From the NCBI GenBank assembly GCA_030613245.1, contig JAUWMI010000026.1:1-63268 (forward strand): a stretch of 63,268 nucleotides of DNA. Reading direction: 5' to 3'. This document shows, piece by piece, positions 17,741 to 27,703 of the stretch. Within the stretch, counting starts at the first letter, position 1; the number at the start of each line of letters is the position of its first letter. This stretch comes from Candidatus Sumerlaeota bacterium (GTDB lineage Bacteria; Sumerlaeota; Sumerlaeia; MWCT01; JAUWMI01). Both the position numbers and the translations under genes were made by a program. Below the pieces are notes generated by a model. The model saw only the letters and a program-made list of their open reading frames with translations. It was not told the DNA's origin and made no database searches.

Positions 17741-20700
17741 ATGAGAGTGTTTTCGCAAACCGAAGTTATTGAAATAATAAACACCCACCTCGACCCTCAT
17801 ACCTTTATCCAGCATATTAACTACTTTTCAGAAAAGACCCAGGTGCTCGGGACCACGCTAAAGTGCTTCTGTCCGATTCATGGTGAGAAAGCCTTCCGGT
17901 CGCTTATCATTGATACACGCCACAGAACTTACAAGTGTACGATGAAATTTTGTCCTGGCTTCGAAGGGGGAACCCTGATTGATCTCTATGCTCAGTGCGC
18001 CAAGATCCCCCCCCTACAAGCGGCTTTCGCTCTGGTTAAGAACCTCAGTGTCCAGCTCCCCGAGGAGTTGGCCGTACAGCTGGACTCCGGGGGGCTGATG
18101 AGCGCCGAAGAAGCCTATAACAACCAGCAATTCGATGAGGCGAAGGCGCTCGTCGAGCAGGTGCTAGAGGTAAACCCGAACAATATTGACGCGCACGTGC
18201 TCCTTGCCCGCATCTTGGAGGCCCTTGAGCAGCACGCCGATGCTCTTGCAGAATATCAGTTCATTGCTGACCAATATGTAGAATTGAATCTGCTGGACAA
18301 GGCGATCGTTATTCTGGAAAAGCACGTCATACCGGCAAAGGCAAAGGACGAAGGCCTTCTGCTCAAGCTCGCTGAACTTCACACGCGCCAGGGCTCGACA
18401 TTCCAGGCAATTGAGATTTACTGCGATGTCTGCCGCGAGCGAGAAAGTCGTGGGGATGCATCTTCGAATCTGCCCCTCTATCAGAAGATCCTGGCTCTTG
18501 ATCCCCGGCTGGTTGAAATCCGCAGGAAACTTGCCGAAATCTACGAGGCTACCGGCGAGCAACTCTCCGCCTTAGAGGAGTATCTAGAAATTGCCCGGCT
18601 TTGTGAGGCGGAAAACGATACAAGCGAGGCCCTTGCTGCGCTTGAGCACGCCAGAACCATAGACCCGGCCAATCTGCAAGCCCGCGAACTGCTGGCCCCT
18701 CTCTACCTCTCCCTGAACAACCCCCAAGCGGCCCAGGACGAGTATCTCGCCCTCGCGAACACCCACTTGGAACAAGGTAACACTGAGCGCGCCATGGCGT
18801 GCTATAAAGAACTCCTCAAACTTGCACCTGACCTACTGGAAGCACGGGAGGGGCTGATCAACATCCTGGTGCAGAGAAACGAACTCCAGCAAGCTGCACA
18901 GGAATACGTTGAGCTGGCAGCGCTGTACCGCAATCAGGACAATGACGAGAAAGCCATTGATATTCTCCAACAGGCAAAATCGTATGATTTTTCTAACGCG
19001 CCTGTCCGGGAGTTGCTGTGCGAGCTCTATATGAAGGCTCAGAATAGGGATGCGTTGTTTGACGAGTCCATTCAGCTCGCCGAGCTTCTGTGCGAGAGCA
19101 ATCAACATGAAAAAGGACGCCGCATTCTGGAAAATCTGGCAGTGGTCTTTCCGCAAGATCTTGAGAAACGCCGGGCCATTGCCAGAGACTATGAAAAGTA
19201 TCATGAGCCGGGCAAAGCGCTTCAGGAGTATCTCGAGCTTGCGCGGACGGCGCTGGCCGAGTCACAGCTTGCTCTGGTCGAAGAGATCTGCAGCGATGGG
19301 TTGCGACTCGAGGCTGAAAATATCGAGTTCCGGGAAATTCGATTGCAAGCCCTCACGGCTCAGGACAAACATGCCGAGGCCGTGGAGGCGTGCAAGCATC
19401 TGGCTAACCTGTACACAACGGGTGATCAGCGGCAAAAGGCAATAGAACGGCTACGCCAGGCACTTGACATACTTCCCTCAGCTGATACGAGCGTTTATGC
19501 GCAGCTCGCCCAGCTCTATCATGAAAACGGCCAGACTGACGAAGCCATTCAAACACTAAAGACCCTTGCACAGATACAACTTGATGCGGCTGCACTTGAC
19601 GACGCTAACGAAACAGCTGAGAAAATCCTCCAGATTGACCCGTCAAACATCGATGCGCGCCGCACGCTAGCCACCATTGCTCATCAGCAAGGCGACACTG
19701 AGAAAGCCGTTGCCGAGCTCAGCAACCTGGCTGATGCCTGCATCGAGCAGAACCAGTATCCAACAGCTCGTGATACGTTGCGCCAGATTCTGGAGATTGA
19801 TCCCGCGCACCTCCAGGTCATGCGCAAACTCGCCCATCTTATTCTTCAGCACGAATCCGTCGACTCCGCCATTTCTTTACTTCGTCAGGTTATCGGCCTG
19901 CTGAAAAATACTACAACCGAGGACGAAGTAATTCAGGAGTACAAAACCATTCTCAGCCACGCGCCATCATGTATTGAGCTCCGCAAGGACTATGCTGACT
20001 ACCTGAAGGAAATTGGCCGAACCCCCGAAGCCATAGCCGAACTTCTACAGGTGGCGAAGGAACAAAAAGAGACTGTCAAGGATACGGCTCGCGCAATGGA
20101 GGTTTTTGAGCACATTCTCACCCTAGAGCCGAACAATCTGGAGACCCTGCTGGAACTGGCCACCCTGGCCCAGACTACACAGGACATTACTGCGGCCGTT
20201 TCCTATTATCATAAGGCAGCGCGGCTCTGTGGCGACCAGGACAAACACGACCAGGCATATGACCTGTACAACAGAATCTTGCGCCTTGACTCAAACGATG
20301 AGCCTGCACGCAGGGGCATAGCCGAGTATTACATCCATCGCGGTCAAACCGGCAAGGCCATCAAACATCTCACCGCCCTGATAACCAAGCGAAGAAAAGA
20401 GGGGCGTAACAAGGAGAATATTCCTACATATCTTCGGATTCTCGAGCTGGACGAGTCGAACACCTCCGTGCGCGAGCAGCTGGCCGAGCTGTACGAGGAA
20501 ATCGGGGAGCAACAGGCAGCTGCTGAACAGCTTTGTCTCATCGCCACTCAGTATGCTGCTGCACGAAAACTGCGCCGCGCCATTGATGTGCTCACCAAGG
20601 CTGTCAGCACTGATCCAACAAATGAAGCCACACACCGGACTTTGGCCGACTGCTATTTCAAAGACGGCCAGAAGGACAAGGCCAAGGAAACGTATGGCGT

Positions 20701-23700
20701 GCTGGAGAATCTCTACCTCGAGCGCGGTGCCGTGGAACAGGCCGAAGCACTCCTCAAGGAGATTCGAGAACTCGATCCGAGTGATATTAGTATTGGTGAA
20801 CGATTAGGCAAACTCTATGAAACAAAGGGTGATGTGGCTGCTGCGTGCAATGAATATCGCAACGTCAGCCAGCTGTATCTGGACGCCAACCAGCTCGATA
20901 AAGCAATCGAGATCCTGCAGCGGTCACTTGAATTAGATGCCGAGCAAGTGGAAAGCCGCGAGCACCTGGCCCACCTGTTCGAGCAACAAAACAATCTTCC
21001 CGCTGCTGCGGAGCAATACCTGGCTCTAACTCGCATCTTATTCGACCGACAGGAGCCCGACAAGGCGCTGCACATCGGAGGCAAACTATCACAAATCGCT
21101 GCCGACGATACGCAAAAACGCATCCAGCTTGCTGCGCTCTATGCAGCCAACCGGAAAACCAGTCTGGCCTTACAGGAGCTGACCGAAACGGCCCAAGTCG
21201 CCAAGCGGCAAGAGGCATGGGAACAGGTGCTAACAGTTTGCGAAGAGGGGCTGCGCCTGGATGACCAGGCACAGGCCTTGCGCGAAATCAAGATTCAGGC
21301 CCTGCTCAATCTCGGCCAGACGCAAGATGCTATTGCTGAATACATGGGACTTGGCGATGTCTGCTTTAGAAAGAAAGAGTTTGCCCTTGCCGAGCAATAC
21401 TATCGCACCATCATTGAGCTCGATTCCACCCATCTTGAGGCACACACAAAGCTCGTTGACTCCCTGGTGAAACTCAATCGCAAGGCCGACGCAGTTCAGA
21501 ATCTGCTCACCATGGCACGCTTGCATGAGCAGCGCGGCGAACTTTCCGAGGCTATTGCGGCGGATCTAAAGGCCCTGAAATTTGACAACGCACATCTCCA
21601 GGCTCGCGACCACCTTGCACAGCTCTTTATCGCTACTCGCGACTTTCCAAGGGCGCTTTCGGAGCTCAACCGGTTGGCAGAGGCGGCAATTGCACATAAT
21701 GAACCCGACGCAGCCACTCGCTACCTCACCAGCATATTGGAAATCGAACCGCAATCAATTGAGACCCTGCGCACGCTGGCCCGCGTGGTAAGTGAGCATC
21801 AAGGCGTAGCTCAGGCCCGACCCTATTTCACGCAAATACTCGAGCAGGTTAAGGCAAAAGCCAAGCCCAAGGCCGTAATAAAGCAGTACGATTATCTACT
21901 GACGATTGATCCCGAGAACTGGGAGTTGCGCAAAGAGTTTGCTACATATTTGCGGGATCATGATCGCCCGGATCAGGCGATGACAGAGCTGCTAAAGGTG
22001 GCTGAAGCTTACGAGGCAGACGACTCGACCGTGGCCCAGGCCATTGATATCATGCTTCAGGCACAGAACATCGCCCCAGAGGATATGGATGTCCTGACCA
22101 GACTTGCCTCACTGTACGATCGGGCGCAGCAGCCTGATGAGGCCTACCGATTGTACGTCCAGGCAGCAGATGCCTTTTGCAAAGGAAAGCAAGGCGGTAA
22201 GGCTATTCATCTGTATGAACGGGCTGCCGAGCTCGATCCACAAGCCGAGCATCCACTCATCAATCTCGCCCAGCTTTACGATCGCATCTCGCAATTCGAC
22301 AACGCCGTGGCCACGCTTCTGCGCGTTGCATCACTGCGCACAGCAGCCAACCGCACCAGCGAGAATATCCCTATCTATTTGAAGGTACTTCAGCTGAATC
22401 CCGGTCAGCCCGACATCCGCAAGCAGCTCGCTCTTCTCTACGAGGCTGAGAGCCTCATTGACGATGCTGTGAATCAATATGCCCAGTTGGCTGATTCATA
22501 CGAACAACACCAGGATTATTATGCTGCCCTGCAAACCTATGAACACATAAAAGAGCTAAAGCCGAGTGATCTGAGCAGCCGGGAAAAATTGGTTCGTCTC
22601 CATGTCGAGGCTAACAAGCTCCCTGACGCCAAACGTGAACTCAATGAACTCGGAGACCTCTGCCTCAGCTTAAACAAGATCATTGAGGCCGAACGCTATT
22701 TCCGCCGAGTCCAGGAACTCGACCCATCAGATCTCGACATGCGCGAGCGGCTGGGAGCTTTTTACGAGGCGCAGGGCGATAACGCTGCCGCATGTAAGGA
22801 ATACGTCCAGATGGGCTACGCCCTGAGCGAGCAAGAGGACTTCCCAAAGGCTATTGAGCTATTGAATAAGGTAAAGGGCCTAGATCCCGAGAATCTCACA
22901 GCACGGGAGTACGCCATTGAACTGTACGACAAGATGTCGCAACCTGAGAAAGCGGCGGCCGAGGCGCTGGAGCTTAGCCAACGCTACTTTGAAGCAAAAT
23001 TACCCAAAGAAGCAATGCAAAAGTGCAAGCAGGTAAGTGCCTTTGTTCCCCTCGACGTGGATGCTCGTCTGGAAGTCGCCAAGCTCTATGAACAAAATGC
23101 CCTTCTGGACATGGCTCTCGAGGAATATTACCTCCTGGCTAATCGGCTTTTTGAAACCGGACGGTATAGTGAAATCCTGAAGGTCTGCAATATCGGTCTG
23201 GCATTGGACGAAGAGAATGTTCAGCTTCAGTCCCTCAAGGTCAAAGCGTATTTAGTGAACGACGATATTGAAGGAGCGATCCACGAGTACAAGATACTAG
23301 CACCAATTTTTGGAAACCTTGGACGTAAGGAAGAAGAGCAAAAGGTTTACCGTGAAATTATAGCCCTCAGGAGTGACGACATTGATAGTCGTCAACAGCT
23401 GGTGCGCCTTTATCGCGATGCGGAACGTCCAGAAGACGCCATTTCCGAACTGCAACAGCTCATTATGCTGTATAAGAAGGATCAGAATTTTGTGGAGGCA
23501 GCAGCTTGTTATCGAACACTGCTGGAACTGGACCCTGAGAATCTCGAGGCACGCGAAGAGCTGGCAAAACTCCTTACGACCTGCAATCAGCCTGCAGATG
23601 CAATTACAGAGTACTTTACCCTTGCCCGGGTATACGAGTCCCGCACTGACTTTGACAAGGCGCACTTATACTATCAGATGATCCAATCACTGGATCCGGA

Positions 23701-26700
23701 TAATCTGGAGGCACTCAGGGCACGCCGGGAGTTGGCCCGCAAACAGGATCTGACAGATGAATTCTTCTCGCTCTCAACCGCTCTGGCCGCAGTCCTTGAG
23801 TCACAACAAGCATACCAGGACGCCCTGCAAGTTTTGCATGAGGTGATCGCACTGGATCCGACACGCTTTGAGGTCTGGGAACAGGTAGCTCATCTTCATG
23901 AGAAACAGGATAATACCGACGAGGCGGTCGCCGTTTACCAGGAATTAAGCCGCCACTACGAAAAAGCCCAACAGTACGACAAGGCTATTAGTCAGTGTCA
24001 CAAGATTGCTGAGCATCAGCCTGAAAATATCGAGAATCTCTTAATGCTGGCCGCACTGTATCGCCAAACAGCCGCTCTTGAGCTGGCTATTGAATCCTAT
24101 ACCACGGCAATTACTCTGCTCAGAGACCAGGGAGATCTGACCCGTGCAAAGGAGATTGCCGAAAAGCTCCTTGAAGTGGACTCCATGCGGGCAGAATCGA
24201 GAGCACTCCACGCACAGGTGCTTGAAGCCCTTGGCGAGCACGAGCAGGCAGCTGATGCGTATGCTGCGCTGGCCACCCTGCATCAGGATGCGGGTCAGGT
24301 TGATGCAGCCGTAACGGCGCTGGCCACCGCTGTCAAGCTCTCCCCGGATCGCTTGCACGAACGTCTGCGCTATGCAAACCTCCTGCATCAGGCTAATCAG
24401 TTCGTTGACGCGGTGGAGCAATACCTCCAGCTCGCTCAGCAATACGAAGAGCTTGGGCAACTTGCCGATGCTGCAAGCTGTTGTCAGAATGTCCTTAAAA
24501 TCGAGTCGGACAACCTCACTGCTCACCAGCACCTTGCCCGTCTCTATAGCCAGACAGAATGCGCCGACCGTGCCAAAGAGGAATTGGAATGGCTGGGTGA
24601 GTATTCTGTTAACAACGAGGAATACGAGCGAGCGGAACAATACCTTCTCGAGGCCTTACAGCTAAAGATCGGCGAGCGGTCGTTACGGGAAAAACTCGCC
24701 ACCCTCTATAGCAAACAGGAGAAGAAAGACGATGCTATCGAGCAATTCCTTAAAATCACTGAATTGGCGATTCTGGAGGACAATCTAGAAAATGCCCTTT
24801 CCGCCCTGGAGCGCGCCCGCGATCTCTCCGGTACCAATACCGAGATTCGCAAGCATCTGGCCGAAATCTATGGCATTCGCGGCGAAAACGAAAAAGCCAA
24901 AGCCGAGATTATCTATATCATTGATAGCTACCTCGAACACGGGCTGGTTGAAGAAGCACAGACACTGAGCAAGTCCCTACTGAATAAGGAGCCGGACAAT
25001 TGGCAGCTGCGCGAACAGGTCGCAGGGCTATTTGAACACCACAGTATTCCAGAGCTGGCTGCTGCCCACTACATCGAAATTGCCAGATTCCATATGGCTG
25101 GCGAATCCTTTACCCAGGTTATCCACTACGCAAAACAGGCCCTTTCATTAACCCCCAACGATTTTGCTGTCCGAGAACTCCTCATCAAGACCCTGATTCA
25201 AACCGGCCAACAGGCAGAGGCCTACGAGCAGCTTACCCACCTCAGCGAACAGTACGGAGGCCAAGGTGCCTACGAAAAGGCAATCGAAACCCTGAATGCA
25301 ATGTGCGACATTGACCCCCGAAATCCATACCCACACGAAAAGCTTGCCACCTTCTACTCTTTGACCAATCAGGAAGACAAGGCACACACGGAACTCAACC
25401 TGCTAGCCGACATCTATCTTGATGATCAGCAGCCCGAAGAAGCACTGCGTACGCTGAAATCTCTTTTGGCCAAGCAACCCGACGACGTGAATATTTGGCG
25501 AAAATACATTGATACCAGCGCACAGCTGAAATGCGAGACCGAATTGCTCGGCGATTATATGAAATTGGCTAACGTCCTCATTGCCAAAGGTGCGGTTCTG
25601 GAAGCAACACAAACGTTTGAAACTATGCTCAGAATCGCCCCGCAGGACGCCGAGCTCCTGGACAAGTTCGTCAATTTTCTCATTGACCAGGGCCAATCTA
25701 CGCGGGCAATCAGGGAAGTCTTTGGCCTGGCGGATATTTATAATGCCAACGGACAGCATAAGCAGGCTGCCCGGATGCTTATTAAGGTGCAAGAACTCTC
25801 CCGCGAAGACCCTGACATACATTGTAAATTGGGCGAGACTTACCTCTTACTGAATGCAAAAGGCATGGCCATCGAACATTTTCTCGAAGCCGTTTCTCTC
25901 TATAAGGTGGCCAATGAAAAGCCGCCACAGATTGATCTCCTCAAACGAATCATCGAGATAGATCCCAACAATGTGAATGTGCGCAACCAGCTGATAGAGA
26001 TCTTCCTCTCTACCGATCAGGTGGAAGAAGCAGTGGAACAATCCATGCAAATTGCGGATCTCTACGTACAACGCGATTTGCTGGATCTGGCGGAGAAAGA
26101 GTATCGAAGAATCATTTCGATTGATCCAGAAAACCTCACGGCGCTTAATTCTCTCGCAGCCACGCATCTCCAGATCGGTATGGATGAAGACGTAGCACGG
26201 GATTATATCATGCTGGCGGAGCTCTACCTGAAGAAGGGAGCTTTGCAGGATGCGATTAAGTATTTCAAGAAAGGCTTGTCACTCGATCCACAGAATATCA
26301 AAGCGCACCGCGCCTACATTGATGCCTACTTACAGTTCGGGGTGGAGAAAGATCTTGTTGAAGACTATCTTGTGTTAGCTGATCTCCTTCTGGATCAACA
26401 TAACCTCGACGGCGCGAGAAGAATCTATATGCAGATTCTTGCTCTGGATCCAGAACACGCCATTGCTAAAGCAAAGTTACACGAAACCGATAAGCTCCTC
26501 ACCCCACATGAGGAAGATCTCGATTACATTACCCCTCGTCCCGCCACGCCGCAGGAAAAGCCAGTATCGCCTGATAAAGAAGCAATCCCCTCTGCTCAGG
26601 CTCAACCCTCTCTGGAAGAAACCATTGACACGTATCAGAATATTCTCCAGATGAACCCGGCAAACGCCCAGATTCGCATCAAACTGGCGGACCTTTATGA

Positions 26701-26980
26701 ACAAATCGGACGCGAGGAGGATGCATGCAGAGAATTAGATCAGGCTAGTGAAATTCTGATCGGGAAGGGAGAATTGGAGAAAAGCATTTTGATTTGCGAA
26801 CGCCTGATAGCGCTTCGACCTGCTGATGGAAACGTGCGTAACCGACTGGCAAAGGCAATCTTGCAGCGCGACTCGTTCAAAGCTATCGAGAGCGCCATTG
26901 GTGCGTACGAGACTGACCACCCGGATCGCCCAAAACCGACCAACAACAAGCCCTCCGAGTCCGAGCGAACCAGCACTTAG
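17741..26980 (+). CDS. Giant CHC2-type zinc finger plus TPR solenoid protein
   Basis: A 3079-residue protein starting at ATG 17741, with AAAGGA upstream. The first 110 residues resemble the DnaG primase CHC2 zinc finger: 'CFCPIHGEK' gives a Cys-x2-His pair and 'YKCTMKFCPGFEGGTLIDLY' gives a Cys-x4-Cys pair, where DnaG has Cys-x2-Cys. The TOPRIM catalytic domain of primase is absent. The rest is an all-helical solenoid. I count about 54 turns of the 'LELDPENLEA' type, about 54-55 residues apart, up to a hydrophilic tail after residue 3050. There is no signal peptide or membrane helix, so it is probably cytoplasmic. The finger may bind nucleic acid and the solenoid proteins; its role is unknown. 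The 9.2-kb frame is intact. Confidence 0.85.
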   Translation: MRVFSQTEVIEIINTHLDPHTFIQHINYFSEKTQVLGTTLKCFCPIHGEKAFRSLIIDTRHRTYKCTMKFCPGFEGGTLIDLYAQCAKIPPLQAAFALVKNLSVQLPEELAVQLDSGGLMSAEEAYNNQQFDEAKALVEQVLEVNPNNIDAHVLLARILEALEQHADALAEYQFIADQYVELNLLDKAIVILEKHVIPAKAKDEGLLLKLAELHTRQGSTFQAIEIYCDVCRERESRGDASSNLPLYQKILALDPRLVEIRRKLAEIYEATGEQLSALEEYLEIARLCEAENDTSEALAALEHARTIDPANLQARELLAPLYLSLNNPQAAQDEYLALANTHLEQGNTERAMACYKELLKLAPDLLEAREGLINILVQRNELQQAAQEYVELAALYRNQDNDEKAIDILQQAKSYDFSNAPVRELLCELYMKAQNRDALFDESIQLAELLCESNQHEKGRRILENLAVVFPQDLEKRRAIARDYEKYHEPGKALQEYLELARTALAESQLALVEEICSDGLRLEAENIEFREIRLQALTAQDKHAEAVEACKHLANLYTTGDQRQKAIERLRQALDILPSADTSVYAQLAQLYHENGQTDEAIQTLKTLAQIQLDAAALDDANETAEKILQIDPSNIDARRTLATIAHQQGDTEKAVAELSNLADACIEQNQYPTARDTLRQILEIDPAHLQVMRKLAHLILQHESVDSAISLLRQVIGLLKNTTTEDEVIQEYKTILSHAPSCIELRKDYADYLKEIGRTPEAIAELLQVAKEQKETVKDTARAMEVFEHILTLEPNNLETLLELATLAQTTQDITAAVSYYHKAARLCGDQDKHDQAYDLYNRILRLDSNDEPARRGIAEYYIHRGQTGKAIKHLTALITKRRKEGRNKENIPTYLRILELDESNTSVREQLAELYEEIGEQQAAAEQLCLIATQYAAARKLRRAIDVLTKAVSTDPTNEATHRTLADCYFKDGQKDKAKETYGVLENLYLERGAVEQAEALLKEIRELDPSDISIGERLGKLYETKGDVAAACNEYRNVSQLYLDANQLDKAIEILQRSLELDAEQVESREHLAHLFEQQNNLPAAAEQYLALTRILFDRQEPDKALHIGGKLSQIAADDTQKRIQLAALYAANRKTSLALQELTETAQVAKRQEAWEQVLTVCEEGLRLDDQAQALREIKIQALLNLGQTQDAIAEYMGLGDVCFRKKEFALAEQYYRTIIELDSTHLEAHTKLVDSLVKLNRKADAVQNLLTMARLHEQRGELSEAIAADLKALKFDNAHLQARDHLAQLFIATRDFPRALSELNRLAEAAIAHNEPDAATRYLTSILEIEPQSIETLRTLARVVSEHQGVAQARPYFTQILEQVKAKAKPKAVIKQYDYLLTIDPENWELRKEFATYLRDHDRPDQAMTELLKVAEAYEADDSTVAQAIDIMLQAQNIAPEDMDVLTRLASLYDRAQQPDEAYRLYVQAADAFCKGKQGGKAIHLYERAAELDPQAEHPLINLAQLYDRISQFDNAVATLLRVASLRTAANRTSENIPIYLKVLQLNPGQPDIRKQLALLYEAESLIDDAVNQYAQLADSYEQHQDYYAALQTYEHIKELKPSDLSSREKLVRLHVEANKLPDAKRELNELGDLCLSLNKIIEAERYFRRVQELDPSDLDMRERLGAFYEAQGDNAAACKEYVQMGYALSEQEDFPKAIELLNKVKGLDPENLTAREYAIELYDKMSQPEKAAAEALELSQRYFEAKLPKEAMQKCKQVSAFVPLDVDARLEVAKLYEQNALLDMALEEYYLLANRLFETGRYSEILKVCNIGLALDEENVQLQSLKVKAYLVNDDIEGAIHEYKILAPIFGNLGRKEEEQKVYREIIALRSDDIDSRQQLVRLYRDAERPEDAISELQQLIMLYKKDQNFVEAAACYRTLLELDPENLEAREELAKLLTTCNQPADAITEYFTLARVYESRTDFDKAHLYYQMIQSLDPDNLEALRARRELARKQDLTDEFFSLSTALAAVLESQQAYQDALQVLHEVIALDPTRFEVWEQVAHLHEKQDNTDEAVAVYQELSRHYEKAQQYDKAISQCHKIAEHQPENIENLLMLAALYRQTAALELAIESYTTAITLLRDQGDLTRAKEIAEKLLEVDSMRAESRALHAQVLEALGEHEQAADAYAALATLHQDAGQVDAAVTALATAVKLSPDRLHERLRYANLLHQANQFVDAVEQYLQLAQQYEELGQLADAASCCQNVLKIESDNLTAHQHLARLYSQTECADRAKEELEWLGEYSVNNEEYERAEQYLLEALQLKIGERSLREKLATLYSKQEKKDDAIEQFLKITELAILEDNLENALSALERARDLSGTNTEIRKHLAEIYGIRGENEKAKAEIIYIIDSYLEHGLVEEAQTLSKSLLNKEPDNWQLREQVAGLFEHHSIPELAAAHYIEIARFHMAGESFTQVIHYAKQALSLTPNDFAVRELLIKTLIQTGQQAEAYEQLTHLSEQYGGQGAYEKAIETLNAMCDIDPRNPYPHEKLATFYSLTNQEDKAHTELNLLADIYLDDQQPEEALRTLKSLLAKQPDDVNIWRKYIDTSAQLKCETELLGDYMKLANVLIAKGAVLEATQTFETMLRIAPQDAELLDKFVNFLIDQGQSTRAIREVFGLADIYNANGQHKQAARMLIKVQELSREDPDIHCKLGETYLLLNAKGMAIEHFLEAVSLYKVANEKPPQIDLLKRIIEIDPNNVNVRNQLIEIFLSTDQVEEAVEQSMQIADLYVQRDLLDLAEKEYRRIISIDPENLTALNSLAATHLQIGMDEDVARDYIMLAELYLKKGALQDAIKYFKKGLSLDPQNIKAHRAYIDAYLQFGVEKDLVEDYLVLADLLLDQHNLDGARRIYMQILALDPEHAIAKAKLHETDKLLTPHEEDLDYITPRPATPQEKPVSPDKEAIPSAQAQPSLEETIDTYQNILQMNPANAQIRIKLADLYEQIGREEDACRELDQASEILIGKGELEKSILICERLIALRPADGNVRNRLAKAILQRDSFKAIESAIGAYETDHPDRPKPTNNKPSESERTST

Positions 26981-27116
26981 GCCTTGATGCAAACCCGCAA
27001 AAGTCTCTTCTGCTTGCTTAATTATGCGGTAATTGTGCCATAATTCTTCCGGTCAAAATTCAATACTTATAAAAGCTTTAAATAGAATCTAAAACAACAC
27101 ACCGAACTAAACAGAT

Positions 27117-27152
27117 GAACACGAATGACACGAATGGACGAATTGCACGAAT
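27117..27152. repeat. Left 36-bp inverted repeat of the GxxExxY cassette
   Basis: Made of spaced ACGAAT words (GAACACGAATGACACGAATG and onward). It matches the reverse complement of 27528-27563 at 32 of 36 positions with no gaps. It ends 3 bases before the stop codon of the enclosed gene. Confidence 0.85.
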
Positions 27153-27155
27153 ATT

Positions 27156-27566
27156 TTAGTTTACTATTCGTCTGTATATTACCTTCTTGCTGCCAAAGTT
27201 TACCAGTATTCCTAGCTTCATTCCAGCAGCTTTTAAATAAGAAAGTAGCTGTGCCTCAAATATATTGCTTAGCTCCGATACTGCCTTAAGTTCCAAAATA
27301 ATTTTGTTCTCCAAAACCAGATCCAACCTGTATTCCCCTATCTTTTCACCCTTATAGTAAACCTCTACCAATTTCTGTCTTTCATACCCTATGCCTCTAT
27401 CCCTCAACTCCTTTGACAGAGCCTCCTCATATATCTTTTCTGAATATCCTGGACCTAAAATATTGTGAACCTCGAAGCATGCTTCAATTATCTTGAAGGA
27501 CAACTCTTTATATACCACCTTCTCTTCATTCGTGCCATTCGTATATTCGTGTAATTCGTGTTCCAC
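27156..27566 (-). CDS. GxxExxY protein, PD-(D/E)XK nuclease-like
   Basis: A 136-residue protein with the family signature G40-x2-E43-x2-Y46 after 'EVHNILGPG'. Further on are D82, E92 and K94 in 'YRLDLVLENKIILELKAV', the D...ExK pattern of PD-(D/E)XK nucleases, and 'EAQLLSYLKAAG' (Q106, Y110), which recalls the QxxxY motif of RecB/Cas4-type nucleases. The function of the family is unknown. The start is GTG 27566, with AGGTG just upstream. The first 14 residues (EHELHEYTNGTNE) are the translation of the flanking repeat, so the folded domain begins near residue 20. Its local base composition looks more AT-rich than its neighbours. Confidence 0.85.
   Translation of the reverse strand: MEHELHEYTNGTNEEKVVYKELSFKIIEACFEVHNILGPGYSEKIYEEALSKELRDRGIGYERQKLVEVYYKGEKIGEYRLDLVLENKIILELKAVSELSNIFEAQLLSYLKAAGMKLGILVNFGSKKVIYRRIVN
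27528..27563. repeat. Right 36-bp inverted repeat of the GxxExxY cassette
   Basis: Reverse-complement partner of 27117-27152 (32 of 36 positions). It lies inside the 5' end of the enclosed gene and is translated as its N-terminus. Confidence 0.85.
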
Positions 27567-27703
27567 TTTTCACCTAGTGTATTGGCTGAAGAGTCAAGAT
27601 TTACAATGTTTGATTTAATCTTGAAATTGTGTTCAATAAAAATGCGTAGCTCAAAGTGTATGCCCTAATGGAAAAGAACTGGTGCCATGGCAGGGAGGAG
27701 CCC

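Larger units (their letters stand above)
27117..27563. mobile_element. Candidate minimal cassette: inverted repeats around a GxxExxY gene
   Basis: A 447-bp unit made of a 36-bp terminal inverted repeat, one reading frame that fills the space between, and the matching repeat. The gene's first codons are read through the right repeat and its stop lies against the left one. No transposase and no target duplication are visible. The call as a mobile unit rests on this geometry and on my recollection that GxxExxY genes occur in several copies per genome next to such word repeats. Confidence 0.5.

Noticed and set aside
17741-18100. Calling the giant TPR protein a DNA primase
   Set aside because: Only the zinc finger is similar; the TOPRIM catalytic domain and its acidic residues are missing.
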